A stretch of 64,000 nucleotides of DNA from Halioglobus maricola (GTDB taxonomy: Bacteria > Pseudomonadota > Gammaproteobacteria > Pseudomonadales > Halieaceae): NCBI RefSeq assembly GCF_009388985.1, contig NZ_CP036422.1, positions 248,001 through 312,000 on the forward strand, given 5' to 3'. This document shows, one piece after another, positions 25,324 through 35,281 of this stretch (positions within the stretch are counted from its first letter, which is position 1; the number at the start of each line of letters is the position of its first letter). The position numbers and the translations under genes were made by a program. The notes beneath the pieces are model-generated. The model had not been told where the DNA came from, ran no database searches, and was given only the letters and a program-made list of their open reading frames with translations.

Positions 25324-25731
25324 ATGCTAAAAAAAGTACATCACATTAATCTGCTAGTGAATGATCTTGATAGTGCTGTTCGCAAATATCAGCTCGCATT
25401 TGAGATCGATCATTTTGAATATGGCGACCTCGATGCCAGGGGCGTTAAAACTGCCCGGTTCAAGGCGGGCGAAACCTGGATTGTCCTGATCGAGCCAATT
25501 GACCCTGATGGCGTACCGGCAAAACATCTCGCCGAACACGGGGAGGGCTTGTTCCTCTTGTCGTTTGAGGTTGAGTCTCTAGAAGCTGCCTCGGCCAAGG
25601 TAGAGTCCAACTTAAACGGACTCGGCGGAGAGGGTCCGCGTACAGGGCTTGAAGGGTGGCAAGTACGCGACCTTGATCCCACCATTTTCAACGGCGCTAT
25701 ACTGCAGTTGACGCAAGATGACGGAGCGTGA
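25324..25731 (+). CDS. Glyoxalase/VOC superfamily protein (methylmalonyl-CoA epimerase-like)
   Basis: 135 residues, two babab half-barrels. VHHINLLVNDLDSAVRKYQ gives the first metal His, ETWIVLIEPIDPDGVPAKHLAEHGEGLFLLSFEV carries the middle ligands, and the C-terminal half ends in FNGAILQLTQ. The pattern around HLAEHGEGL is like methylmalonyl-CoA epimerase, but length and overall similarity only support the VOC level. It is a single gene with about 170 bp before and 285 bp after it. Confidence 0.8.
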   Translation: MLKKVHHINLLVNDLDSAVRKYQLAFEIDHFEYGDLDARGVKTARFKAGETWIVLIEPIDPDGVPAKHLAEHGEGLFLLSFEVESLEAASAKVESNLNGLGGEGPRTGLEGWQVRDLDPTIFNGAILQLTQDDGA

Positions 25732-26016
25732 GCGCCTGCGTTTTGAAATTCTCTTCTCGAGATGAATCCAAAGCTACCTGCCTGCCGTAGCCTTATGTAT
25801 GACGCGCGCTCGCTGTTTGAGCGCACATGGTTGTATAAGTAACTGATTATAAAATAATTTTCGCTTTCGTTCTGTGGTCAGGTACCCGGGAGAAGCGTTG
25901 GGTTCAGCCGTTGCGGCGTGAAAAAAGCCGGCGAGCTAGAGGCCAGGGTCATCAGTACCTTTCGCTCTCAATAAACCGCGTAGACCTTCCTCAGGCAATC
26001 TTCAAGGAGAAGAAGA
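25732..26016. other. Intergenic region before hyuA (largest gap in the window)
   Basis: 285 bp with no convincing gene. It holds a short inverted repeat GCGCTC-N7-GAGCGC near 25808-25826, an A+T-rich patch with TATAAAAT near 25849 that could be a -10 box without a clear -35, and the strong ribosome site AAGGAGAAGAAGA before hyuA at 26017. It probably contains the promoter of the hyuAB-receptor operon. Confidence 0.4.
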
Positions 26017-28077
26017 ATGACGTACCGGTTGGGTGTGGATGTGGGAGGAACCTTTACCGATTTCCTGCTGATGAATGAAGTCAGCGGCGAAACGTACACT
26101 GCCAAAGTGCCCTCTACGCCGGAAGATTCGTCCGTCGGAGTCCTCAATGGCGTAGCGCGTATTTGCGAAGAGTCAGGCGTTGACCCCGCAGGTATAAAAC
26201 TGGTGATGCACGGCACCACTGTCGCCACCAATGCGGTACTGACCGGCAAGGGGTCGACAGTCGGTTTGGTCACCACCGCCGGCTTTGAGGACACCCTGCA
26301 AGTCGCTCGCTCGTTCTGCCCGGGTGGGTTGGGTGGTTGGGTCAGCTACGTCAAAAAGCCATTACTGGCCCCACTTGAGCTAACGATTGGAGCGAGCGAG
26401 CGCATTGATGCCGGCGGCAACATTGTCGCTGACCTAAACGAAGAAAAGCTAAGAGCAGATCTAAGGTTGCTGCATGAGAAGGGCGCTGTAGAAGCCCTGA
26501 CCATATGCTTTATCAACGCCTATATGAACGCTTCTCACGAAGAGCGCGCCCGGGATATCGCCAGGGAGATCTTCGTGGATGTCCCCATTTCCATTTCCAG
26601 TGAGGTCGTCCCGGAAATGCAGGAGTATGAGCGTACCGAGACGACAGTTGTTAATTCCTACGTTAAACCCGAGGTCGCCAACTACGTTAATAATTTGCAG
26701 GGCGCCTTGGCGGACAAGATGGGTGCCGATGTTCAGCTGTCGATTCTTCGCTCTGATGGCGGCCTGGCTTCAGCGAGAGCTTCTGCAGAATCACCAGTAA
26801 ACCTGCTCATGTCGGGACCCGCAGGCGGCGTCGCAGGGGCGGCCTATTTTTGTAGCCGGGCAGGGTTCGACGATATTCTCACGTTCGACATGGGCGGTAC
26901 CTCTACCGACGTTGCCCTGATACAGGACTCCAGGGCGCGGGTGCGCAGAGAAACCATCGTCGGCGATGTGCGCGTGCGGGCCCCGTCTGTCGATGTGCGC
27001 ACGGTGGGTGCCGGCGGTGGGTCGATCGCCTTTGTTCCCGAGTTGACCAAAGCCCTTCGGGTTGGGCCCGAGTCAGCCGGTGCTGTGCCGGGTCCCGCGT
27101 GTTACATGAAAGGCGGCGAACAACCTACGGTGTGCGATGCCAACGTTGTGCTCGGTTACCTCCCCTCCGACGCGCAGCTGGGCGGTAAAATGGAAATCAA
27201 TCGCGATGCCTCGGTCGAGGCGGTTCAGAAAGTGGCCGATGCTATGGGCATCGAACTCATGGAAGCGGCCGAAGGCATCATCAAGATTGTTAATGAATCC
27301 ATGTTTGGGGCGCTGCGTCTTGTCTCAGTAGAGCAGGGCTATGATCCTCGTGACTTTGCACTGGTTGGCTTTGGCGGTGCAGGGCCATTGCACGCCAATG
27401 CTCTGGGAATTCTAACCGACGCCTGGCCGGTCATCGTGCCACCTGGCCCAGGTGTGCTTTGCGCCTATGGCGATGCTACTACTCAGGTGCAAGATGAGGC
27501 AGCTCGCACTTATCTGACGATGAGTGAGGATCTCAGCGACGAAAAGCTTCGTCAGGATCTGCGCGAACTCCAGGTGCGCGCAGGCGAGTCCCTGCTTGCC
27601 GACGGTATTCCCACTGAAGATCACCAGATTACATATCAGGCTGACTTGCGCTATGCGGGCCAGGCATTTCAGATCACTGTTGATTTCACTGAAGCAGAGC
27701 TACAGCAGAAAGGGCTGGCACTGATTACCGATCAGTTTGATGCCGAGCACGAACAATTGTTTACGTTCAAGCTCGATGATGGCCATGAAATCCTGATGAT
27801 CCGGGCTGTGGCGAAAGCGCGCACGCAAGCTATTGCAGAGCTCCAGCAGGCTGCAACGACGGCCTCTCTAGAAGAATGTGAGATTCACCGAAGCAAGTTC
27901 TATTACGCAGGCAACTGGCACGACGCGCCAATTTTCGATCGTAGAAAACTGCATCAGCAGCTGCAGGTGCCGGGACCAGCGATCGTCACTGAAATGGACT
28001 CCACCACGGTAATCCTTCCTGGTTTCGTGGCCAGGATCGACGCGGTAGGCAACTTACTAATCAAGCCGGTGGAATGA
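26017..28077 (+). CDS. hyuA: Hydantoinase/oxoprolinase family protein, A subunit
   Basis: 686 residues. RLGVDVGGTFTDFLLMNE is the ATP-binding actin-like start, followed by VMHGTTVATNAVLTGKG, a SEVVPEMQEYERTETTVVNSYV helix, the LRSDGGLASA and LLMSGPAGGVAGAAYF core, TFDMGGTSTDVALI, and VGFGGAGPLHA. This is the layout of N-methylhydantoinase (ATP) A, acetophenone and acetone carboxylase subunits. These enzymes spend ATP to activate a lactam, imide or ketone. The exact substrate cannot be read from sequence. It is followed after 12 bp by hyuB, the expected partner, and then by a TonB receptor. Confidence 0.93.
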   Translation: MTYRLGVDVGGTFTDFLLMNEVSGETYTAKVPSTPEDSSVGVLNGVARICEESGVDPAGIKLVMHGTTVATNAVLTGKGSTVGLVTTAGFEDTLQVARSFCPGGLGGWVSYVKKPLLAPLELTIGASERIDAGGNIVADLNEEKLRADLRLLHEKGAVEALTICFINAYMNASHEERARDIAREIFVDVPISISSEVVPEMQEYERTETTVVNSYVKPEVANYVNNLQGALADKMGADVQLSILRSDGGLASARASAESPVNLLMSGPAGGVAGAAYFCSRAGFDDILTFDMGGTSTDVALIQDSRARVRRETIVGDVRVRAPSVDVRTVGAGGGSIAFVPELTKALRVGPESAGAVPGPACYMKGGEQPTVCDANVVLGYLPSDAQLGGKMEINRDASVEAVQKVADAMGIELMEAAEGIIKIVNESMFGALRLVSVEQGYDPRDFALVGFGGAGPLHANALGILTDAWPVIVPPGPGVLCAYGDATTQVQDEAARTYLTMSEDLSDEKLRQDLRELQVRAGESLLADGIPTEDHQITYQADLRYAGQAFQITVDFTEAELQQKGLALITDQFDAEHEQLFTFKLDDGHEILMIRAVAKARTQAIAELQQAATTASLEECEIHRSKFYYAGNWHDAPIFDRRKLHQQLQVPGPAIVTEMDSTTVILPGFVARIDAVGNLLIKPVE

Positions 28078-28089
28078 GGAGCGGACGAT

Positions 28090-29979
28090 ATGACTGCCAA
28101 AATAATTGAAAGCAACAACACCCCGCTCGACACAGTCGATGTAGACGGCGTCACCGTCGATATTATTGAGAATGCGCTGCGCAACGCGCGGGAAGAAATG
28201 GACGCGGTGTTGTTCAGGACCGCGATGTCCCCGGGCATCCGTGAACAGGGAGATTGTTTCCCAATGATCGCCAACCCGGATGGGAAAATGGTTGTTGGTC
28301 AATTTGGTTCCTTCATTGGCCCTTTTCTCGAAGCGTATGACGAGGAAATCGAGGAAGGAGATATCATCCTCACGAATGATCCCTACATGTGTAACGCGGC
28401 CGTATCCCATCTGCCCGATTGGGTGGTACTAGTCCCGGTGTTCAAAGACGGAAGACACATTGCCTGGTCGGCGATGTTCGGTCATATGTCTGATAACGGT
28501 GGAATGGTGCCTGGGTCAATTCCCATCCAGGCGACGTCTATCTATCAGGAGGGAATCCGTATTCCTCCTACCAAGCTGTATAAAAAGGGCGTACTGCAGA
28601 AGGATCTTTTGGAGCTCATCCTGCACAACGTGCGCACGCCGCAGTGGAATCGCTTTGATCTTAATGCGCTGGTTGCCGCATGTAATACCGCCGCAAAGCG
28701 TTGCGTCGAATTGGCTGAGCGATTTGGTGACGATGTTCTCGTATCCACGATGAATATCATGCTGCAGCGTAATCAGGTGGCAATGAAACACATTATCGAA
28801 ATGATAATCCCTGAAGAACCCAGGGAGTTTGAGGACTACCTGTGTGACGACGGGATGGGTATGGGGCCCTATCGAATTCGCTGCAAGATGTGGCGCGAGG
28901 GTTCAACCGCTATTTTTGATTTTGAAGGCACCGATCCCCAGGCACAGAGCTCGGTGAATTTCTTCCTTAATGAAGATATGTTCAAGATGTTCTTCGGGTC
29001 GTTCACGATCAATGTTGTCGATCCCCAGATCGTATTCAACGATGGCTTCTACGACCTGGTGGACGTGCGCATACCCCAGGGCACACTGCTCAAGCCAAAT
29101 TTTCCTGCCGCACTATCCGGTCGCACCCATGCACTTGGCAGAATATTTGATTTGTTGGGAGCGCTACTCGGCATGGGCGCACCCGAGCAAATGCTCAATG
29201 CGGCAGGGTTCTCGGATTCGCCACACTTGTTCTACTCTGGCTATGATAGCCAGGGCGAATGGTTCCAGTTGTTCCAGATAGGCTTTGGCGGTATCCCTGG
29301 CAGGCCCGTGGGCGACGGGCCCGACGGCCACTCCCTGTGGCCAGGGTTCACTAATGTCCCCAATGAATTCATCGAATCCTACTTCCCTTTGCGAATCGAA
29401 CAATACGCCACCATTCCGGACTCAGGCGGTGCGGGCCTGCACCGTGGAGGCAATGGTCTGAGTGTTGCGTATCGATTCCTTGCCGACGGTGAAATTGGTA
29501 TCCACGACGAGCGCTGGCTGATACATCCCTGGGGTGTCCTCGGGGGCGAAACTGGACAGCGCTCGACCAAGCGTCTCGTCAGGACAGACGGTAGCGAAGA
29601 ATGGCTACCTGCGAAAGTCGAGGGAATTAAAGTCAAGCAGGGCGACCTGTTGTATTTCAATACCTGGGGCGGGGGTGGCTGGGGTGATCCCTACCTGCGC
29701 GATCCTGAGCTGGTAAAAATTGACGTGGAGCGTCGACTGGTTACGACCGATGGCGCACTGCGCTACGGCGTTGTGTTGGACCATTCGGGTCAGATAGATG
29801 AACCGGCCACTGAGGCGCTGCGAGCCAAACTCAAACAAGAGCGTGGGGAAACTGTCTTGTTTAATCGGGGCGGCACTATCGAGGAGCTAAAGTCACGCTG
29901 TCTCGAGGAGACGCATCTCCCTGCTCCGGTATCCCCCAGCTTCAACAGTACAAAAATTCAGGTTTCAAGTGGTAACTAA
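28090..29979 (+). CDS. hyuB: Hydantoinase B/oxoprolinase family protein, B subunit
   Basis: 629 residues, ATG 28090 after TGAGGAGCGGACGAT. The N-terminal VDGVTVDIIENALRNAREEMDAVLFRTAMSPG, GDIILTNDPYMCNAAVSHLPDW, DNGGMVPGSIPIQATSIYQEGIRIPP and GAGLHRGGNGLSVAYRF are the standard HyuB motifs, and YFNTWGGGGWGDP is the conserved C-terminal signature. It forms the complex with HyuA. About 40 residues at the C-terminus (after GETVLFNRGGTIEELKSR) extend past the usual end and look disordered. The stop is 26 bp before the TonB receptor of the operon. Confidence 0.93.
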   Translation: MTAKIIESNNTPLDTVDVDGVTVDIIENALRNAREEMDAVLFRTAMSPGIREQGDCFPMIANPDGKMVVGQFGSFIGPFLEAYDEEIEEGDIILTNDPYMCNAAVSHLPDWVVLVPVFKDGRHIAWSAMFGHMSDNGGMVPGSIPIQATSIYQEGIRIPPTKLYKKGVLQKDLLELILHNVRTPQWNRFDLNALVAACNTAAKRCVELAERFGDDVLVSTMNIMLQRNQVAMKHIIEMIIPEEPREFEDYLCDDGMGMGPYRIRCKMWREGSTAIFDFEGTDPQAQSSVNFFLNEDMFKMFFGSFTINVVDPQIVFNDGFYDLVDVRIPQGTLLKPNFPAALSGRTHALGRIFDLLGALLGMGAPEQMLNAAGFSDSPHLFYSGYDSQGEWFQLFQIGFGGIPGRPVGDGPDGHSLWPGFTNVPNEFIESYFPLRIEQYATIPDSGGAGLHRGGNGLSVAYRFLADGEIGIHDERWLIHPWGVLGGETGQRSTKRLVRTDGSEEWLPAKVEGIKVKQGDLLYFNTWGGGGWGDPYLRDPELVKIDVERRLVTTDGALRYGVVLDHSGQIDEPATEALRAKLKQERGETVLFNRGGTIEELKSRCLEETHLPAPVSPSFNSTKIQVSSGN

Positions 29980-30005
29980 TCCAACTGCACAGCAGGAGAA
30001 ACACC

Positions 30006-32543
30006 ATGAATTCCAGAAGAAAACCATTAGTGGTAGGGCTGGCTGGCATCATAGCCGGGTTAACAGCAGGGCCGGCGGTCTGGGCGCAATCGGAGTCGAT
30101 GACCATCGAAGAGGTGGTGGTGACGGCACGAAAACGCACTGAGAATCTTCAGGATGTGCCAATTGCCATCAGCGCCATTAGCGAAACGACGATAAATCGT
30201 GCGGGCGTGGAACGCGCCTCTGATTACATCGCGTTGATTCCCAACGTGACTCTGGTGGACACTGCAAACGTGGGGGACACCCAGGTCAGCATCCGCGGTG
30301 TTGTTTCGACCCGTGACGCCGAGTCAACCTTCGCTTACGTTGTTGACGGGGTATTGAGTACCAATCCGAATAGCTTTAATGAAGAGCTGTTTGATGTGCA
30401 ACAGATCGAAGTGCTGAAAGGTCCGCAAGGCGCGCTGTATGGTCGGAACGCCGTTGCCGGTGCCATTCTGGTGACGACCAAGATGCCAACGGATGAATTT
30501 GAGGCCAAGATTGGTGGTGGCGCTGGGAACAACGACAGCTACAAACTAAACGCCATGGTCAGTGGGCCTATCGTTGGAGACACAGTGTTGGGTCGCCTTG
30601 CCGTATCGACGCGGGAAACTGACGGTCACTTCGACAACATCTACACCGGCAGGGACGATGTGGTTGACTTCATTGAGGATACCAGCATTCGCGGGCGAGT
30701 CATCTGGAACGTCAACGAGGACATTAGCCTGGACTTCCGCGGTGGCTATACTGAGGTTGAAGCCGGAGCCATCAACTTCAACGCAGCATTTGCGCTCCCC
30801 GCCTTTGCTGAAAATTTCCAGGCGCCGGGTTACTTCCAGGATGTCAACGATCTGGATTTCCGTTACACCTTCAACACGCCGGGTGAGAACGAACAAGAGA
30901 CCATGGACCTTTCCGTCAAGCTGGATTGGGACCTGGGGTTTGCTGATCTCGTGACGTATGTCGCCTATAACGACCTGGAAGAGTACCTGCTTTCGGATGG
31001 CACCAGCGCGACGTTCTATGGATACGAATTTACGCCCGCTTGTCAGTCTGATCGGGAGACACTTAATAGTTTTACCCGGCCGGACCTCTTTGGCCCGTTT
31101 TTTAATCCATACGCGGTACTGCCTCCCGGCCCCGATGGAGATTTTGCCGGTGTCTACGGCCCCTATACGGCCACCAGTTGCGACGGCTACCAGTATCAGG
31201 AGCGGAACCAGGAGGATCTGAGTATCGATGCCCGCCTGGTGTCGTCCGGTACCGACAACTTGCGCTGGATCGCCGGGGTCTACATGGCAGAGATCGAAAG
31301 GGAAGTGGTGGTTGCCTACGGCGCAGATCAGGGGCAGGGTTTTGAGCGTGCGCCTTATGTGCCAGCTGACGGTCCTAATCCAACAGATTTGTTGTTCTGG
31401 GATGACTTCGACACCACGGTTTATGCTGTCTATGGCCAGCTTGAATTCGACCTGACGGAAACTCTGGAACTTGCCATTGCCGGTCGCTATGACTACGAGG
31501 ACCGCGAGGTCAGCAACAAGGTACCCAACGTCAACAACTCCGGGCTAAACGGCAACCTGAACGACCCCGGATTCTCGGGCAACCCGGTTCCTATTAATCC
31601 GGCGTTTGTGAACAATCCAGATGGTATCCCTGACCGAGACGATAGCTTCAGCCAATTCCAGCCCAAGGTGACGCTCAACTGGGCAACAACGGACAACATC
31701 AACCTGTATGCCAGTTATGGCATCGGCTTCCGCAGTGGCGGATTCAACTCCGTGGGGACCGAAGATTTGCTTAACTTCTGGTTCAACTCAGGCTTTGGGG
31801 GGCCGGGCGAATTTGTCGACGCGCAAATCACCGTAACCGACGATTACGATAAAGAAGTGTCGACGACTTACGAGATCGGTTTCAAGTCAGAACTGTTCGA
31901 GAATCGCCTTCGCTTGAATGCCGCGATCTTCCGCAATGAGGTGGAAGACAATCAGTTCTTCGAGTTCTTCGCTGGGCCTTTCGGCCTGTTGCGTTCGGTG
32001 ACGACCATCGACGAAATGTATGTGCAAGGATTCGAGGCTGATTTTCAATGGCTCGCCACCGAAGGGCTGACTTTCTATGGTGGTATCGGTTTGCTTGACT
32101 CTGAAATCGAAGAGAACAAGAATCGCCCCCTTTCAGAAGGCAATGACGTGCCGCAGGCCCCGGACACAACCGGTAATCTTGGTGCAGAGTGGGTGATGCC
32201 GCTGGGCAGTATCGATCTGGTGACTAGGCTGGACTGGCAATACGTTGGCGAGACCTGGTTCCACACACTGCAGGGCGAGCCAACACCGACGATCTGGAAC
32301 TTCCTTTTCGCGGCGCCCGGTGCATTCTCGCAGGACTTCAGCAAGTCTTCTCGTGATGCTTACGACACGCTGAATCTGCGAGTAGGGCTTGAAGCTGAAA
32401 ACTGGACTGTGACAGCCTGGGGACGCAACATCACTGATGAAGAGTATCTGCAGGAGGTAATTCCAGCGCCAGAGTTCGGTGGCAGTTTTAATCACCAGTC
32501 GGGGCTACGATCTTACGGTGTTGATTTCACCTATATGTTCTGA
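30006..32543 (+). CDS. TonB-dependent receptor of the hyuAB operon
   Basis: 845 residues, ATG 30006 with CAGGAG in front. A signal peptide (to about residue 28), the TonB box IEEVVVTARKR, a plug (about 35-165) with VSIRGVVSTRD, AYVVDGVLS and LKGPQGALYGRNAVAGAI, then a 22-strand-type barrel ending in Phe (FTYMF). Placement directly behind hyuAB suggests it brings in the hydantoinase-type substrate, which would then be a molecule too large for porins. It ends in a strong terminator at 32572. Confidence 0.95.
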   Translation: MNSRRKPLVVGLAGIIAGLTAGPAVWAQSESMTIEEVVVTARKRTENLQDVPIAISAISETTINRAGVERASDYIALIPNVTLVDTANVGDTQVSIRGVVSTRDAESTFAYVVDGVLSTNPNSFNEELFDVQQIEVLKGPQGALYGRNAVAGAILVTTKMPTDEFEAKIGGGAGNNDSYKLNAMVSGPIVGDTVLGRLAVSTRETDGHFDNIYTGRDDVVDFIEDTSIRGRVIWNVNEDISLDFRGGYTEVEAGAINFNAAFALPAFAENFQAPGYFQDVNDLDFRYTFNTPGENEQETMDLSVKLDWDLGFADLVTYVAYNDLEEYLLSDGTSATFYGYEFTPACQSDRETLNSFTRPDLFGPFFNPYAVLPPGPDGDFAGVYGPYTATSCDGYQYQERNQEDLSIDARLVSSGTDNLRWIAGVYMAEIEREVVVAYGADQGQGFERAPYVPADGPNPTDLLFWDDFDTTVYAVYGQLEFDLTETLELAIAGRYDYEDREVSNKVPNVNNSGLNGNLNDPGFSGNPVPINPAFVNNPDGIPDRDDSFSQFQPKVTLNWATTDNINLYASYGIGFRSGGFNSVGTEDLLNFWFNSGFGGPGEFVDAQITVTDDYDKEVSTTYEIGFKSELFENRLRLNAAIFRNEVEDNQFFEFFAGPFGLLRSVTTIDEMYVQGFEADFQWLATEGLTFYGGIGLLDSEIEENKNRPLSEGNDVPQAPDTTGNLGAEWVMPLGSIDLVTRLDWQYVGETWFHTLQGEPTPTIWNFLFAAPGAFSQDFSKSSRDAYDTLNLRVGLEAENWTVTAWGRNITDEEYLQEVIPAPEFGGSFNHQSGLRSYGVDFTYMF

Positions 32544-32571
32544 GCACGTCATCTCAAGCTAAGCGAGTAAG

Positions 32572-32602
32572 GCCCGGATCTCATATGAGATCCGGGCTTT
32601 TT
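32572..32602 (+). terminator. Intrinsic terminator of the hyuAB-receptor operon
   Basis: Perfect 13-bp inverted repeat: GCCCGGATCTCAT (32572-32584) and ATGAGATCCGGGC (32585-32597), followed by TTTTT (32598-32602). The innermost bases form the loop. It lies 29 bp beyond the receptor stop and 10 bp before the stop of the convergent receptor. Confidence 0.9.
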
Positions 32603-32611
32603 ACGACGGGA

Positions 32612-35092
32612 CTAGAAATTGTATGCCAGGGTCACGCCATAGGTGCGTGGCTCCAACAGGAACTGATTGGTCGCGAGGCCGACGTTCTGATCACCCAGGT
32701 ACTGGCCTGTTACGTGGTCGTCGTCATTGAGGTTACGACCCCAGGCTTCGACGAACCAGGTGCGATCTGCGCTGTACAGGGTCAGTGTCGCATTCCATAC
32801 ATCCCACTCTTCAACGGTATCGTTACCGGTGTTGAAAATGCGGGTATAGAACTCGTCCTGCCAGTAGTAGCTGGTGCCCGCGACTAACTCCATGCCGTTT
32901 TCCAGGTAGAAGGCATAGGATGCTCCCAGGTTGACCGAAAAGTTGGGTGCGTTGGGCAACTCGTTGCCATCGAGGCTCTTATCCAGGCCAGCACAGGGGA
33001 ATACACCTTCGGGGCATCCGGCGCCAATGTAGAGATTGCTGTTGGGGCTGGAAACAATATTCTCGGTGGTACCGAGCGTATTGATATCCGCGGTGTCCAG
33101 GCTGGAACCTCCATCCATCTCAGAATCCAGCCAGGCGACATTCGCGGTGAAACGCAGGTTATCGGTTGGCACCCAAACAAACTCACTTTCGATGCCCTGA
33201 ATTGCCGCATCATAGTTCAGGTTAAGAGAGGTCTGGTTGGTGATGGTGGAAATCTGCAGACCTTCGTAGTCGTAGTAGAAGTAGGTCAGGTTGGCTTGCA
33301 GTGTCTGGTCGAAAAAGCGCGACTTCAGGCCCATTTCAAACGAATTGATGTACTCAGGATCAAATTCTGCGAGCGATGGGTCCGCCTCGAGCACAGGAGA
33401 GTCGGCAGCAATCGGGTTGAAGCCACCCGACTTGTAGCTGCGTGAGAGGGTGACATAAGTCATGATGTCGTCGGCCACATCCCAGGTGACGTTGAACTTT
33501 CCTGTGGGCTCTTCCCAGTCACCGCTGAAGTCGTCGTAGCCACCGTCGGGTGCAGTAGGATCAGACAGGAAACCGAGATAAATCGTGCGCTGCTTGGAGC
33601 TCTTTTCTTCTGCGCTGTAGCGCAAGCCGGCCGTGACCAGAATGTCGTCGGTAGCCTGCCAGTACACCTCACCAAAAGCAGCCCAGGTTTCCAGGTGGTA
33701 ATCGGTGGTGTCATTGTCAAACAGCTGTTGCTCAGGCGGAATACCTGTGGTCTGCCCGAAGAGTGAGAGTGCCGCTGAATAGACGTAATAGTGGACGTCT
33801 GACTGGTAGTCCAGGTAGAAGCCCCCGAGCATGAAGTTCCAGTCGCCACCGAAATCAGAAGCCAGGCGCAGTTCGGCGCTGTATTGTTCAGGTTCGGTAG
33901 TGGAACGGTCTGAAGAATAGGCCCTGTCGACGGTGATAACACCGTCTGGCCCGCGATCCACATCTACTTCTACCGGCCACTGTTCCGATGCAACGGTAAA
34001 GTCATAGTCGTTGCGCGCGTTAAAATCAGAAGTGTGATAGCCCAGAATACCGGTCAACGTATAGTCGGCGAAATCAATATTGGATTCGAGGGATATCATG
34101 AGGTCTTCAACCTCATACTGAGGCGTGAAGTCCAGATACTGCTCGCGCGGATCCGCATTCTTGGGAGAGTTGGCGAAATCATCGGCTGGGAATTGTAAGC
34201 CGAGGAAGCTACCAGCCACCTGGGTCAGAAAGCCGGTAACCGTGGCGCCGCTATTGGTGTTTTGGTCCGCAAGCCCCGTCGGCAGGCAACCGAGAATTGC
34301 CTCTTCGTCTTTCAGGCAGCGCTGGTTGCTGCCGCGCATGCGTGTGGAGTCTTCTTCGAAGTAATTGATCACCAGGGTGGCGTCGGCATTCTCACCAGCC
34401 CAGCGAGTGGACGAACGTAGCGACCACATGTCGCGCCCATCCACGTCATCGCCATTGAATTCGTTATCGACATAGCCATCGCGCTCACTGTAGAACATCG
34501 CGAAACGCTGCCCCCACTGGTCGCCGAGCGGCAGGTTCAGCGCGCCCTTGATCTTGGCATGGCTGTAGTTACCCAGTTCAACGTTAATGTTTCCCTCAAG
34601 CTCATCGGTGGGTTTGTTGGTGATCATGTTGACCACACCCGCTGTCGTATTGCGGCCGTATAGCGTGCCCTGGGGCCCGCGGAGCACCTCTACACGTTCG
34701 GCGTCATAAAACTCGGTTTCGAAAATTCTTCCGCCGTTGAGATAGACGCCGTTGAAGTGCACGCCGGTACCACTATCTGAAGCAGATCCGATGGCGAGGT
34801 TACCAATGCCACGAATAGATATAGCTGCGGTGGTGAAATTGTCCTTACTCATCAGCATGTTGGGCACATTGAACTGCAGGTCCAGAGGCTTGCTGATCAA
34901 GGCCCTGTCCAGTTCGTCGCCACTAAAGGCACTGACAGCAATAGGCGTGTCCTGGACGGTAGTCGCGCGCTTTTCTGCGGTGACGATCACTTCTTCGAGT
35001 GCGCCCACGGACTGGGCGAGAGCATTGCTGGTGGCGAACGTTCCCACCAGAGCGGCGGCCAAAATTTTTCGATCGAACGGCATGCGATACAT
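32612..35092 (-). CDS. TonB-dependent outer-membrane receptor
   Basis: 826 residues. The ATG at 35092 follows AAGGG; a second ATG at residue 4 is possible. A signal peptide ends near SNALAQ. The TonB box is LEEVIVTAEKR, the plug has ISIRGIGNLAIG, GVHFNGVYLNGGRI and LRGPQGTLYGRNTTAGVVN, and the barrel ends VTLAYNF. Several cysteine-containing barrel loops (e.g. QRCLKDEEAILGCLP) may be disulfide-bonded outside. It converges on the hyuAB receptor. About 190 bp separates its start from the end of the next receptor; the ligand is unknown. Confidence 0.95.
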   Translation of the reverse strand: MYRMPFDRKILAAALVGTFATSNALAQSVGALEEVIVTAEKRATTVQDTPIAVSAFSGDELDRALISKPLDLQFNVPNMLMSKDNFTTAAISIRGIGNLAIGSASDSGTGVHFNGVYLNGGRIFETEFYDAERVEVLRGPQGTLYGRNTTAGVVNMITNKPTDELEGNINVELGNYSHAKIKGALNLPLGDQWGQRFAMFYSERDGYVDNEFNGDDVDGRDMWSLRSSTRWAGENADATLVINYFEEDSTRMRGSNQRCLKDEEAILGCLPTGLADQNTNSGATVTGFLTQVAGSFLGLQFPADDFANSPKNADPREQYLDFTPQYEVEDLMISLESNIDFADYTLTGILGYHTSDFNARNDYDFTVASEQWPVEVDVDRGPDGVITVDRAYSSDRSTTEPEQYSAELRLASDFGGDWNFMLGGFYLDYQSDVHYYVYSAALSLFGQTTGIPPEQQLFDNDTTDYHLETWAAFGEVYWQATDDILVTAGLRYSAEEKSSKQRTIYLGFLSDPTAPDGGYDDFSGDWEEPTGKFNVTWDVADDIMTYVTLSRSYKSGGFNPIAADSPVLEADPSLAEFDPEYINSFEMGLKSRFFDQTLQANLTYFYYDYEGLQISTITNQTSLNLNYDAAIQGIESEFVWVPTDNLRFTANVAWLDSEMDGGSSLDTADINTLGTTENIVSSPNSNLYIGAGCPEGVFPCAGLDKSLDGNELPNAPNFSVNLGASYAFYLENGMELVAGTSYYWQDEFYTRIFNTGNDTVEEWDVWNATLTLYSADRTWFVEAWGRNLNDDDHVTGQYLGDQNVGLATNQFLLEPRTYGVTLAYNF

Positions 35093-35234
35093 ATGGTTTA
35101 CCCTTGATTATTTAGTTATGGGAAAACGAACAATTAAACGGTAGCAGAAATTGAATCGTTGGGTCTAGCGTTCCTCGCGTGAAAACTTACCCCGTACAGG
35201 TCTTGCCCACCATCCGATATACTTTTCCGGGAGC

Positions 35235-35262
35235 AAAAAAAACCGCACCAAAAGGCGCGGTT
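35235..35262 (-). terminator. Intrinsic terminator of the upstream minus-strand receptor gene
   Basis: On the minus strand AACCGCGCC-TTTT-GGTGCGGTT (35262-35241, one mismatch) is followed by a run of T (A run at 35235-35240 on the plus strand). It lies about 20 bp beyond the stop at 35282, so the two minus-strand receptors are separate transcripts. Confidence 0.85.
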
Positions 35263-35281
35263 CTTAACCCAGGCAACGCTG

